A stretch of 64,000 bases of DNA from Bradyrhizobium septentrionale (GTDB taxonomy: Bacteria > Pseudomonadota > Alphaproteobacteria > Rhizobiales > Xanthobacteraceae), in NCBI RefSeq assembly GCF_011516645.4, contig NZ_CP088287.1, positions 1-64,000 on the forward strand, written 5' to 3'. Positions 27,672 through 38,774 of the stretch are shown here, piece by piece. The notes under the pieces are model-generated. The model made no database searches, was not told the origin of the DNA, and saw nothing but the letters and a program-made list of their open reading frames with translations. The translations under genes and the position numbers were made by a program. Each line of letters starts with the position of its first letter. The first letter of the stretch is position 1.

Positions 27672-30600
27672 TTAGAAAATGCTCGTCGGGCTTGCTTGGA
27701 TCAAAGGCGATAAATTCGATCCTATGCCAATAACTGCGCCCACAATCGGCATGTGAATGAAGCTATACAACACGGGGCTTCCCGTCGCCTGGGCGATCAT
27801 TTGACTGTACAGGGCGAGTTGAGGCGAAAATTCCTTCGCCTTTTCGACCCAGGTGTCTGGCGCACCCGGGAATGACTTGTGATCGATGATCACGAAACCC
27901 TCAGCCGTCTCAAGCAACAGGTCAATTCGGCCGCTAGCGCGTTGATCGCCGATACGGCTGAACACAGGCAGCTCATGATGCCGCCGGGCTTCGGGCCAGC
28001 GATCCGTGATAAAGCGGTCGAGTCTTTTGCTGGCTTCGATTAGTGACGCGGGTAATAAGGCCCCGCCGACGCCCCAGCGATCGAGTGCTTCTTTCGCCAT
28101 GGCCTCGCGCTCTGCTAATGGTCGGTTGATGCGGTCGGCCGCGAGGAAGCCGTGAACCGCCTCTCCAAGGAGGCGCATGTCATGGTTACCGCTGATGGGC
28201 AAGCGCCGTCCGATTTCGATCGGTGTATCGGCGATAGGGGCGCGATGGTCGTTATTGTCTTGCGAGGCAGCACTCGGCGACAGCCGCGCTGGAGGAAATT
28301 TAGGCGGCTCTCCCGAAAGAGGGAGTGGAGCGAACCAGGCGACAGCAGGAGCCTCATCCTGAACAGCGGCTGCTGGGGTAAGACCTGCAGACCGCACCAC
28401 CATGGTGAAGGTTTCGCCGTCGACATTCACCTGGGTTTCGCCATCTGTTGCCGGCAGCGTCAGGACGGGCGTGCCGTCTGCTCGCGTCAGGATGTCTATC
28501 CAAGACGATGACGCAGATGGTCGGGTAGCGAATACCAAATAATCTCGCGCCCGGGTCATCCCCACATAGAGGAGTCTAACAAGCTCGGCGAGCTCAGCTT
28601 CGGTTCGAGCCTGAGCCTGTGGACTGGCAGACGCCGTGGCGTCGAGATGTACGTCCTTCTCCTGGTCACCATACGGCCACGGCCAAAATCGAATCCAACG
28701 TCCTGCTAATGGGTTCCAGGGATCCAATCCGCCGGCAGGCGATTCCGAGTAAACTCCGAAGGGCGAGCGCTTCGCTCCATCTTGGAGGTCAAGCAAGATC
28801 ACGACTGGCCATTCCAGGCCTTTGGCGCGATGATAGGTGAGCACGCGCACGGCATCGTCACCTTCAAAGGCTGGACGCTCACCGCCGTTCTCCAAGCCCT
28901 TCGAGAGATACGCGACCAACCCGGCAGCCGTGGCGGCGCCACGCGTGGCTCGACAGGCATCCTCGTACAAAAGCGCAACTTTACGGAGCGCATCTAAATT
29001 CGCTAGCCGCTCGCCCGGGCGGTCCCACCGGTGGACGAGCTGGTCGATGCGGGCCGCAGCGATTGCTGTTTCTAGCGCCTCCGCAGGTGTCAGATGGGCG
29101 AGGTTGTCGCGTTTTTCGTCGAGAGCGACGATCGCCTCGCATTGGGACTTCACCACACCGGCGCCCTTCGTCAACCAGACGGCCAGCCAGTTGCCATTGC
29201 CTTCGTTGAAATGGGCAAGCTCGGCAACAGCCAACGAGTCCGCGGGGTCAACCAAGTAGCGCAACGCTGCAACTGCCAGAACTGCCTCCACTGTATCGAG
29301 GAGACCGTTTCTCGGCATCGCAGCGGGGATGCCTAAGGCGCCAAGCACATCGGCAACGGCCTTGCAGCGTTCATTCTGACGACAAAGGATGGCTATATCG
29401 CTCGGCTTCAGTGGTCGGCTTGTTCCGTCCGCGCGGTTGATTACCGGGGTTGCAGCTGGCGATGCCAGCATTGACTGAATACGCCCGCCCAGGGCTTGCA
29501 GCGCGGACGGCCAGTTCTTCCCATCTAACTTCCAATGGTGCAAGGCCGCCCCGAAGCCAGGCGGCTCGGGCCGATGGAAGTTCGGGATTACGACTTTGTC
29601 GGCGGGGACACCCTTTGGCGGAAATGCCGCGCCGAAGACAGCATTTGCAAATCGGACCAGACTGGGACGCGAGCGCCGTGACGTATCGAGGGATTCCTCG
29701 GCGCCCCCTGTCGCCGGCCTAATTTTCTCGATCACCGCATTTACGAGCGCAGGATCGGTCTGCCGAAAGCCAAAGATGGCTTGCTTCTGATCGCCGCCCC
29801 AAGCGAGCGCTTGACGGCTTTTGCCATCTCTAGGAATACCGCCAGCTGTATAGGGCTGGTGTCCTGAAATTCATCGACCATCAAAAGGTCGAATCGCTCC
29901 CGCATCCGAGCGCGCACCTCGGGCTGTCGAAGGAGCTCAAGGGCGAGCGCCTCCTGGTCCGTAAAGTCGAGGAGCCCGCGAGCCCGCTTGAACTCCGAGA
30001 AATGATCAAGCGCATCTGCCGCGCAGGAAAAAACGAGATCGATGAATTCGCGAAGGTCGGCGTGCAGACGTGGATGCGTCGGATGATGCGCGGCAATCGC
30101 CCTAACCGTCTGAAGGAAGGGTTCGGATGCCTTCGCAGCTTTGAGCTTTGAAATCCGCGCCCATGCGTCCCACGCCAAGGGACGTCCATTCGACATCTGA
30201 GACGCGATCCGGCGTAGCGTTGTCAAAGCGTCTTTTGTTGTCTTGGTCACGTCGCCGCCCGCGTCGATCTGCGAGATGCAACTCCGAATGGCCTCGACCA
30301 AGGCGCGGTCAAGATCGGCCGCGGTTTCATTGGCGGCGACCGGGGCAAGAAGTGGTTCGATGCCCTGCCAAGATTTAAGGGCAAAGTCGGCAAATTGCGT
30401 TGGTACCAAGCCGCTTCCACGCGCCAGATTGACGATGTCCAATACGGTCTTTCGCCAGTCGTCTTGCCGCAGGCGTTCCGCGATCGGGTCTATCTTTGGC
30501 GAGAATTGTTGGATCGCTTCCTCGGTTGCCAAACCGAAAAGAGAATTGGCCATCTCCGGTGGGATTACCTCGGCGACCGGCGAAAGGCCCCCGTCGATTG

Positions 30601-30874
30601 CGAAGTCACTTACCAAGCGGCCGCAGACGCTGTTCACGGTGCCGACTAGTCCGGCTAGCGCGCTTTGAGCCGCTTCGGCGTAGCCCTCTTGAATAAGGCG
30701 AGCGCGGACTCGTTCCACCAACTCGGCGGCTGCCTTGATGGTGAAAGTCGTCGCAATGATGCGCGCCGGAGACGCGCCGTTCTGGGCGACGTTCACATAT
30801 TCCGTACTTAGTCGCCATGTCTTTCCAGTACCAGCTCCAGCACTGACAACGGAGATCGGCCCCATATCGGTCAT
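27672..30874 (-). pseudogene. AddA/RecB-like helicase-nuclease, one-base frameshift
   Basis: ATG at 30874 overlaps the stop of the addB-like gene as ATGA. The N-terminal part has Walker A SAGAGTGKTW (11-20), a TTFTIKAAAEL motif and DEXX box LLMVDEFQDTSP near 331. The frame then breaks near 29811-29817: the next motif AWGGDQKQAIFGFR is read in another frame. Adding one base there gives 1067 residues. The C-terminal part has LTYHRAKGLEWPVVI, LYVGMTRARDYL and a RecB-type nuclease GRIDLLL...IIDHKSF...QLALY. AddAB enzymes resect double-strand breaks; in defence islands similar pairs attack phage DNA. It could be a true pseudogene or a sequencing slip. Confidence 0.85.
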
Positions 30875-33578
30875 CGCCGACCTCCTTCGATCGACGCGCC
30901 ACAAAGTGAGCCGTAGTCGCAAAATCTGCAGCCGGGTTCGACCTGGGGCATGGGATCAACGTCTGTATCATCAGTTCCAGCCTCAACGCCCCTTACCAGA
31001 ACATCACCGCGCTCCAACTGCTCCATACGATGGTCGTATGCCGCACGTAACGCCGCCCATGTCTGCTTAAGATCTGAGCCGGGCACATGGTGGGCGGCGG
31101 GGAAGGGATAGGGGCTGGTGAAGAGGAGGCTCTGTTGTCGCAGCATAAAGTACCCGGCTCCCAACGGAGTGCGCCCGGCCTGTTCCTCAAGCCAGGTGTA
31201 TCCAGCCAGCTGAAGGGCGCGCCCTTCCTGAACCTCTTCACGACGATATTTGTCTCGCGTTGCCCATTTGAGATCGAGGACGACCGATCTTCCCTTCGGA
31301 TCCTCCAGGACGAGATCCAGATAACCTTCGAAGTCTTGACCTGGGGCAAATGCGACAACCACTTCTTCTTCGCATCCCCTAACGGTCAAGCCAGCATCGG
31401 AAATCATCTGAACAAGCAGACGAATCGAATCGGATACGCGCGCCTTGGCTCTCTCATATTCGACGGCATAGCCGAGTCGCAGCAAAGGCGCAGCCGTTTG
31501 GACCACAAGGCTATCAAACATTTTTGCAGACGCGCTCGCGGCTTCTTGCGGAAGCCAAGTCTTTCGTTGGGCGAAAAGATTCTCGACGACGGCGTGGGCA
31601 AGTATGCCGACCAGATTCGCATCATCGGGCAAGACGTTGAGGGCGCCAGGACGAACACGTGCGCCATAGTTCAACGCCCAGGCTAGCGGGCATTCGATCA
31701 TCGTTTTGATGCTGGTGATTGACTCGATAGGTCGGCGGGCAATCGTCGAAGCGGGGACGATCCATCGGCGTCGCGCGGTCGGTAATGCGAGCGGGCTAAT
31801 TCCTTGACGCTTGATCTCGCGATCGCCGAGCCGAGCTGTTTCGCCGATCGCGATGGCCTGAGCCGGAATTCGCGCTTTAGTGACGGCCTGCAGCAACTCG
31901 AGCTGCGCAAATATTTCGTGCCACAATGGATGCGGCGTCGCTGTTTCTCCTCGAAGACGGCGAGGCATTATGAGGATCGCCCGAGACCGTGCTCCTAGGA
32001 GCGCTTGGCGCCAACTGGCGGCCTCGCGCAGGACGGCGTCTTCGATCGGTTCGACATGGGCATCGACCGCGGCCAGTGCTGCGATTTCGGCGCTCGACCA
32101 AGGCTGACGAGGCGGCGAGCTGACGTCACCCGAGAATCCCCACCAAACCACGGTGTCGGCTGTCCCCCAAACCTGACCGGGGGCATCAACAACCGACCAA
32201 GGAGCAGCCTCCTCGGTTGCTGCCGGCGCCGACGCGCCTTCGGCGGTTACCGCATCGATGATGCGGCCAAGTTGGATTGCAGGGATGTGAGACACGCCTA
32301 GGGCTGCGATCGATTCGCTGAGCGCCGAGGAATGTGCTGCAGCCGTCAGGAAAAGGTAGTCTCTATCGCGTTGTGCACCCCCCCCCCCCCGGACCATTGA
32401 GCGATGCGATGGCATACGTCTTGGACCCGTTGAACGGGGATGCCGTCGGATCGACGAAATCGCTGCGGTTCGAGCCAGAACTTCCATTCGTCCTGTGCCT
32501 TCCGAATTTCGCTCTCGATGGCAGCATCATCCAGCCCGTCGGCACGCCGCCAGCCGGTCAGGTCGCGGATGCAGTCTTGCCACGCTTCTATCCATCGCTC
32601 TCCACCGATGCCCGGTTCGTCCATCAGGGCACGAACAAATCGCCGAGACACAAATGGGGGAAGGGGAGATCGTGGCAGGCTTAGGAATTCCAGAATCCTC
32701 GCAGGCTCGAGTGGGTCCCACAAAATCTCTAACGCTAGCGGCAACACCTGAAGTGCGCTGCGTTGAGGCGATGTTTCGGTCCAGCCCGGACGGGGAAGGC
32801 CCAATCTGCGACAGGCGGCATCAAGAGCTGGGCATCCGTTTCCGCGGACTATGACTGTTTCCCGATTGTCTCCTGAGGAGAGCCAGGCAGCTACGGCATC
32901 GGCCGCTTGCCACTCATCGTCGGCGTCAAGAATGACGAGGCTTCCATCTCCAACGAATTTTTCCGCTTTGTCGCCGCGTAGCGCGCATTGGATGGCTACG
33001 AGATCGGAGTCGCCCGTGTTCACCGAGGGCTCCAACGCGCGGATAGTGATTCCGCTGGCGCGGAGACGGGCTAACAAGCGTCGCCACATCAATGGGAGCC
33101 GTTCTTCGGACGAAACGACATCGATTGTTTCGACCGGGAGGTCGTGCCCGTTGGTTAGGACCTCTAAGATGGCGTGAATTCTCTCTCCTGGACAACTTCC
33201 TAGAGGTTGGCTCCCTGCCATCTCGAGCGACGCCATCGTTTCGAGGCGCGGTCCTGCGCTTTCGATCTGCTGGCCTTGCCAGCCGGACGCATAGAGCTCG
33301 TCACGCCAGGCCAGTATATGTTTCGCTGTTGCCCAGGCATCCCGCACGAAGGAGCCGGAATAGAAGCGTGATCCATCATCGTGCGAACGCAGACGCCCCT
33401 GATATCTGGCAATGCGAACTGCTGCCGGCGTATTGGGGCCAACCAAGCCGAGGGCGGATTCGAGCAGGTTAAGAAAGCCGCTTGGGCCAACCACAGGCTG
33501 GCCAATTGCGGCTGACGACCCATTTGCTGTTTGCGGATGACATGGGCCGTCGAGCTTCCATCCAAAAACGACGTGCAT
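30871..33578 (-). pseudogene. AddB-like helicase/nuclease subunit, off-frame at a G13 tract
   Basis: ATG at 33578. The N-terminal about 390 residues are helicase-like without a clear Walker A. At residue about 396 (WSGGGG) a run of 13 G on this strand puts the frame into an early stop at 32346. With 14 or 11 G the frame joins a second open segment (AQRDRDYLFLTAAA...) for 902 residues in total. That segment has the PD-(D/E)XK nuclease EGYLDLVLED...VVLDLKWAT and iron-sulfur-type cysteines: IECPLAW upstream and CRFCDYGSLC at the end, as in AddB. The stop overlaps the addA-like start. The tract suggests phase variation. Confidence 0.85.
32378..32390. repeat. Poly-C tract (13 C; G13 on the coding strand)
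   Basis: A pure run of 13 C within the addB-like gene. Frame arithmetic: 13 is off; 14 and 11 are on. No other homopolymer this long was noticed in the window. Sequencing or assembly error at the homopolymer is the main alternative. Confidence 0.9.
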
Positions 33579-33729
33579 CTCCGCCCCATCCCATGGAGTG
33601 CAAACTTTAAAACGAAAGAATTCTAGTCATTTACTGCGGATTAAAGGAACTTGGCTCGGATTAGAAATATTGGCGGCCGGAGGCAGCAGGTCTCATCGAC
33701 TCAGTGCCTATAATGCATATGTAAATATT

Positions 33730-33903
33730 ATGTGTGGAAGAATTATTCAGGCGTCCGGCCCCCTTCGTTACCAGTTGGTCGATGGACGGCGACGCCAAGG
33801 CCCGGCACGAGGCGGCGAACCGGGCGTCCATTGCGACGGATCAGGCGGTCGCGCACGCGGCCGGTTCAGCAACCTAGCGCGCGCTTTCGATTTTCTGTGT
33901 TAG
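33730..33903 (+). pseudogene. SRAP N-terminal fragment
   Basis: The frame opens MCGRIIQASGPLRYQLVDG, the N-terminus of the second common SRAP type, with catalytic Cys2. After about 19 codons the similarity ends and the frame stops at 33903. A TATAAT-like box lies about 20 bp upstream in an AT-rich stretch, perhaps the old promoter. It sits between the addB-like gene and topB, which diverge. Confidence 0.7.
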
Positions 33904-34170
33904 CCGCGCGAACTCCCGCTCAGGGTCTAGCTAGTCCGGCAGGACGACGAGGTCATCGCGGCACATGCCGCCAACGAGCTTGTGATCGGTGGCCGTTATC
34001 AGACACGGTTCTCCTCAGCGTTCATGGTACCCCGCGCCGATTCACATAAACGCGGCGCGTCAGTGACCAAGGCGGGGACACACTTCAAAACCTAGCTTGC
34101 GAGGCTTCGATGTTCACTATATGTTCCATATAACATCCTCCTCGAATTTGTTCTACCGAACGAGCGCGAC

Positions 34171-36603
34171 GTGCCTGATCAGATCGTCATTACGGAGAAA
34201 ACCAGCCAGGCAAAAGACGTCCGCGCAGCGGTTGGTTCTCGCTACGGAGATGTCCTCCCGGCCGAGGGCCATTTGTTCGACCTCCTCGAACCGGAGGACG
34301 TTGTGCCGGTCTGGAAGTGCTGGTCACCGATACTTTTGCGGCCCGAAGGTCTTTACGACACTCGCCCGGCAACGGGCGGAAACAAAGCCGCCAAGCTCAA
34401 AGCGATTCGCGAGGCTCTGCGTTCCGCCAAGCGAGTTTGGCTCGCCACCGATTGCGATCGCGAAGGTCAGCTAATTGGTCAGGAAATTCTCGAGCACTAC
34501 AAATACCGCGGCGAAGTCATGCGGGTACTGTTCACCGCGCAGGACCCGCAAACCATCCGTGACGCATTCGGCCGGGCAAAGCCAAATGCCGAATACGCCC
34601 GCCTTTACGCCGCCGCCGTCGCGCGCCGGCAGGCCGATCAGATCTACAATTTATCACTCACTCGCACTGCGACCGTGATCCTGGGTCGAGGTACGCGGAG
34701 AGTGATCGGCGTCGGCCGAGTGAAGACGCCGACCTTGGCCATTGTGTGCAAGCGCGAGTTGGAAATCCGCGATTTTGTGCCCCTCACCTATTTTGAAGTT
34801 GTCGTCACCGCGAAGGTAGCGGAAGGCCAATTCCAGATGCGGCACGCGCCGCAGGACCGGATCGTTAGACACGAAATTGCTGAGGACGCCGTCAAAGCAG
34901 CCGAAGGCTTCGAGGGCACGCTCGCCGTGCGCGTCGAAGATAAGCGTCAAGGACCGCCTAAACTGCATGATTTGCCGTCGCTGCAGAAACTCTGCGGCTC
35001 ACGCTTCGGCTGGTCGGCGAGCAAGACACTTGAGGTGGCGCAGGAGCTCTATGACGGTCAGGGCAAGAAGATCATCACTTACCCGCGCGCCGAGGTGCGC
35101 TACCTGCCGCAGAGCTTGATATCGGACGTACCGCGGATCGTGGCCGGCCTGCAGGCGGGCCAATCGTTCAGCGCGATTCCGGTGCCCGTGCCGCCGGTTA
35201 TCCGTAGAGGCGCGAGCGGCACGTTTTACGACAAGGGGTTGGAAGGCGCGAGTCACCACGCCGTTATTCCCAACGTCAATACGATCGACCAATTACGGGA
35301 CGTCTGGCCTCGTCTGTCGGCTGACGAGAAGAAGCTATTCGACATCATCGCTCGGGCCTATCTCGCCGCCCTGATGCCTGACTTTCGCTACCGGCAGACA
35401 ACCGCAACGCTCGACGTGCGCGGCTTCGAATTCCGTGCCGCCGGCCGCCAGCCTATCGATCTCGGCTGGCGAGCAGCATTTCCGGAGTGGCAACCCGCCG
35501 ACGAAAAGGGCGACGACGCGCAATTGCTGCCGCCGCTGCGCAACGGCGAGACCGCAATGCTGCAGGACCCCAAAATTGAGGCCAAGGAGACCCGACCGCC
35601 GCCGCGTTACAACGAAGGCACGCTGATCGAGGCGATGCAGAATGCCTGGCGTTTTGTCGACGATGAGGTTCTTCGGGATCGCCTGAAGGAAGCTAAGGGC
35701 ATTGGCACGCCGGCGACCCGAGCCGAGATCATCGGCGGGCTGAAGAAGCAGGGTTTTCTGATTGCCCAGGGAAAGCACATCGTGCCGACCGAGGCCGGCC
35801 TATCGCTGTTCGGCATTCTCAAACAGGCAGATCCGGCGCTGGTTGATCCGGGCGTGACGGCGCAACTTGAATGCCTGCTCGACGATGTCGTAGTCGGCAA
35901 GCAGGAGATGGTCGGCGCAATCGATGCCGTGTGTGATGTTGCCGAACGCATCATCGGCAAACTCAAGGAGGGCGCAGCCGCCGGAGGGCCTCCCCTGCTT
36001 GGCGCCTCAGTCGGCAACGGCGCTGCAGCATATCCACCCACGCCTGCGATGAAACGCTTTGCCGACAGCCTCGCCCGGCAAAGCGGCATCAAACCGCCGC
36101 CCGGCTACAAGACGTCGATATCAATCTGCGGCGCGTTTCTCAAGCAGCACGCGCCCAAGAAAACCGATGGTGAAGCAACTGGGAAGCTCGAACCCAAATC
36201 AGTTAGTCCAGCGCAGTTGTTGTACGCCAAGAAGATCGCGCTCGGGAAAGGCGTCGTCATTCCCGACGAGGCCAAGGGCAACTCGGCTGCAATGGCCGCG
36301 TGGATTGACTCGAACAAAGGCACGAGGCGCCGCAAGAGCGGTCGCAAGACCGCCTTCCGGCCGCCGGGATCGATTGCACCTCAATCGACGGCACCGAGGA
36401 AGATTGCCCGAAAACGAAAGGCTGCTGCTGCCGCCGATGCATCAATGCCCGCCCAACCAAATCCGGCGGCAGGGACGCCGCTGCGGATTCCTTATGGAAA
36501 CAAAGAGATCGCTATGAAGCTGGGCGCCCGCTATGGCTCAGGTGGATGGTATGCTCCGCCGGGTGTTGACCTTGCCGCGTTCGGCGAGCGCGGATGGTTA
36601 TGA
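34171..36603 (+). CDS. topB: DNA topoisomerase III (type IA) with C-terminal DUF5710-like segment
   Basis: An 810-residue type IA topoisomerase that passes single strands and resolves linked DNA, a common gene of plasmids and conjugative elements. The N-terminal TOPRIM has VITEKTSQA (Glu, Lys) and ATDCDREGQLIG (DxDxE). The active-site Tyr is in IITYPRAEVRYLP near 305, and IGTPATRAEII near 510 is conserved. After residue 620 come two short accessory segments (PPGYKTSI..., SPAQLLYAKKIA...). The last about 40 residues, LRIPYGNKEIAMKLGARYG and GGWYAPPGVDL, look like a DUF5710 domain. The start is a GTG at 34171 without a strong ribosome site. Confidence 0.9.
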   Translation: MPDQIVITEKTSQAKDVRAAVGSRYGDVLPAEGHLFDLLEPEDVVPVWKCWSPILLRPEGLYDTRPATGGNKAAKLKAIREALRSAKRVWLATDCDREGQLIGQEILEHYKYRGEVMRVLFTAQDPQTIRDAFGRAKPNAEYARLYAAAVARRQADQIYNLSLTRTATVILGRGTRRVIGVGRVKTPTLAIVCKRELEIRDFVPLTYFEVVVTAKVAEGQFQMRHAPQDRIVRHEIAEDAVKAAEGFEGTLAVRVEDKRQGPPKLHDLPSLQKLCGSRFGWSASKTLEVAQELYDGQGKKIITYPRAEVRYLPQSLISDVPRIVAGLQAGQSFSAIPVPVPPVIRRGASGTFYDKGLEGASHHAVIPNVNTIDQLRDVWPRLSADEKKLFDIIARAYLAALMPDFRYRQTTATLDVRGFEFRAAGRQPIDLGWRAAFPEWQPADEKGDDAQLLPPLRNGETAMLQDPKIEAKETRPPPRYNEGTLIEAMQNAWRFVDDEVLRDRLKEAKGIGTPATRAEIIGGLKKQGFLIAQGKHIVPTEAGLSLFGILKQADPALVDPGVTAQLECLLDDVVVGKQEMVGAIDAVCDVAERIIGKLKEGAAAGGPPLLGASVGNGAAAYPPTPAMKRFADSLARQSGIKPPPGYKTSISICGAFLKQHAPKKTDGEATGKLEPKSVSPAQLLYAKKIALGKGVVIPDEAKGNSAAMAAWIDSNKGTRRRKSGRKTAFRPPGSIAPQSTAPRKIARKRKAAAAADASMPAQPNPAAGTPLRIPYGNKEIAMKLGARYGSGGWYAPPGVDLAAFGERGWL

Positions 36604-37022
36604 CGAACAGCCGCCGTTATTGCTTTTTCTGTGTCATTCCAGGAAAACATCGTTACCGGTCGTGCCACCCATTACCAGAAATGGTCGTTCGCTCTCGATC
36701 GCGCATAGTAGCAAGTAGCCGACAGAGCCGGTCCCGGAAATCTGCACAGGACGATAAGTGGAATTCTGCCTGACAGGAGCGAGTCGTACAGATCATCGAA
36801 GAGTTTTCCGACGACCGCCTGAAGAATTGGCGCATCCATTGCGGCGGCTGGTTGGCTGGTCAACCTTCGATTCCGACAACACCGAGGTGAAGGTCGACAC
36901 ATCGTCCTGGACCGGAGCAGACACGTGACGACTATTCGCGTTCCCGTTCGGGCTCGCCTCCCCAAAGAGTATCGTTCACCGCCTTGAACACCCGGTTGCC
37001 GCAGAATTCGCAGCGGGGCTGG
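36604..37022. other. 419-bp gap with relics
   Basis: No intact gene between topB and the first transposon copy. It contains a 24-codon fragment at 36857-36928 (listed separately). The rest shows nothing recognisable. Confidence 0.45.
36857..36928 (+). pseudogene. C-terminal relic related to the 48063 gene
   Basis: The frame reads STFDSDNTEVKVDTSSWTGADT and a stop. The gene at 48063-48881 ends FDFADTTIKVDTSSWRE. The shared NTxxKVDTSSW ending at a stop codon indicates the last codons of a second member of the same family. Confidence 0.55.
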
Positions 37023-37070
37023 TGTCAATCGGCGTTCAAATTTGACCCCGCGTATTGCCTCAGGAAGTAA

Positions 37071-38774
37071 TGTTACCCGGGACCCAGACCGGTCTCGAGC
37101 CGCGGCCAGCTCGGTGGAGAGGCTGTGGGCGGGGCGGAGTGCTCATCACACGCAGCGCCGTCCACAGCCTCGGGCCGTATTTCATCCACGGGCATGGATA
37201 CGATGGCTGTCTCCGCCACCTTCCGCCGGAGGGACCGAAGCAGGCGCTGAACGATCGAATGCTGCTTGTCGCTGAACATCGAAGGATCGATCGTGGCGAG
37301 CCTGCCCACGATGGCCAGTGCAGTGAGCTGTGGCTCGACGGCGAGCCAGTTCTCGATGATCGCGAGATGGGGATCGAGCTTCGAGGGCATGCGAATACGC
37401 TTTTTGTATCGCCGTTTCGGCCGGCGGTGCGTGGCCCGCACTTCGGCGGTGTTTGCCGCCGTGCCGAGCGATCGGGCAAACGAGAGCGGATCAGCCGGCG
37501 ATACGGTGGGAACCTTCGCAAGACCGCGCTTGCCGATCCGTTCGCCGAGCTCTTCCTGCGCCGTGCGGATCGTGGCAAGCAATTGTATGGGATCGAGATT
37601 CCGATACGTCTGGCGCAGACGGCGCTTGACCGCTGATGGGAGTTTCGGGTGCCCCAGTGCACGTTCGTATGGTGTGGCAGGCGGATGATAGCGTTTGATG
37701 ATCTTGGCACCCTCGCGGCGCTTCTCTTTGAGCTTGAATGACGGCTGGAAGAAGTTCACCAGCAGGCGCGCCGCCGCGTAGAGACGTGCCATCACGCGGG
37801 CCGTCTCGACCCCGTCGAAGCGCCCGTATCCGACGAGCCGCCGGACCACCGCACCGTTCTTCTGCTCCACGAAAGCCTGATCGTTCTTTTTGTAGGCACG
37901 TGACCGCGTTACCTCGATCTTCTGTGCTCGGCACCATGGAACGACGACGTCGTTCATGAACGCGCTGTCGTTATCGAAGTCGGCGCCACAGATCACCCAC
38001 GGGAACAGGCCCTGTGCTCGCGTCATCGCTTCCACGACGAGGCTGCCATCGCGTGTCACCAGGGGCAGGCATTCCGTCCATCCTGTTGCGATGTCCACCA
38101 TGGTCAAAGTCTGGATAAACGAGCCGGCGACGCTGGTCCCACCGTGCGCGACCATGTCGATCTCGCAAAAGCCTGGCGGCGGGTTTGCCCAGTCATTGAA
38201 AGTGCGGATCGGCACCTCGCGTCGAATCGCCGAGTAGAATCCGACTCGCCGCCGGCGCCCCCCAGCAGCCGCAATTTTAACGTCGATCAACATCCGATCG
38301 ATCGTCGCCGCGCTCAGAGTTGTCAGCAGCGCACGCTCTGCGCTCGTTGGCTTCAGCCGGCCATGCCGCTCGAGTGCGGGCAACAGCACTGGGATCATCG
38401 ATACGAGGCGCTTACCGCAGACGCGATCGGAGGCTTCCCACAGCGCGATCAGCGCGTCGCGCACGCTGGCGTATTTGCGTCGCCGACTTGTCGCTGGTTC
38501 GGTTGGGCTCGTTGCCCCTTCGTCCAGTGGTGGTCTGGGCCTGTCCCTTCCGGCAACCGACAGTGCTCGCACCGCGTGTTTGCGGTGCCAACCCGTCGTT
38601 GCTGTCAACTCGTCAAGGATCCGTCCCTTCTCAACTCGTCCAGCCGCACGGTAGCGCCTCGCCACCACGGCCAACACCTCGCGCCTTGCGCCCATGCTGA
38701 TCCCGCTCGCCATTGGCGCCACCGACCTGATTCGGTAACGCCGCCCCAGTCATCAGCGGAATTGTTCGGTAACA
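37071..38774 (-). mobile_element. DDE transposon, copy 1
   Basis: Ends inferred from the short inverted repeat TGTTACC (37071) and GGTAACA (ending 38774). It carries a single transposase gene. Because both copies share flanks beyond these ends, the true boundaries are uncertain and no target duplication could be read. Confidence 0.6.
37073..38722 (-). CDS. Integrase-core (DDE) transposase, copy 1
   Basis: A 549-residue transposase with N-terminal helix-turn-helix sequence (residues about 10-60, TATTGWHRKHAVRAL) and an rve-type core. Catalytic residues appear as Asp in CEIDMVAHGG, Asp in CGADFDNDSAFMN and Glu in AFVEQKNGAVVR. The last residues differ from copy 2 (LETGLGPG against LETETFIPGNITS). 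The IS family is not assigned; it resembles orphan rve transposases placed in the IS481/ISNCY neighbourhood. ATG at 38722. Confidence 0.85.
   Translation of the reverse strand: MAPMASGISMGARREVLAVVARRYRAAGRVEKGRILDELTATTGWHRKHAVRALSVAGRDRPRPPLDEGATSPTEPATSRRRKYASVRDALIALWEASDRVCGKRLVSMIPVLLPALERHGRLKPTSAERALLTTLSAATIDRMLIDVKIAAAGGRRRRVGFYSAIRREVPIRTFNDWANPPPGFCEIDMVAHGGTSVAGSFIQTLTMVDIATGWTECLPLVTRDGSLVVEAMTRAQGLFPWVICGADFDNDSAFMNDVVVPWCRAQKIEVTRSRAYKKNDQAFVEQKNGAVVRRLVGYGRFDGVETARVMARLYAAARLLVNFFQPSFKLKEKRREGAKIIKRYHPPATPYERALGHPKLPSAVKRRLRQTYRNLDPIQLLATIRTAQEELGERIGKRGLAKVPTVSPADPLSFARSLGTAANTAEVRATHRRPKRRYKKRIRMPSKLDPHLAIIENWLAVEPQLTALAIVGRLATIDPSMFSDKQHSIVQRLLRSLRRKVAETAIVSMPVDEIRPEAVDGAACDEHSAPPTASPPSWPRLETGLGPG

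Noticed and set aside
33904..34170. A gene between the SRAP relic and topB
   Set aside because: Only short frames without family features; probably relic sequence and the topB promoter.
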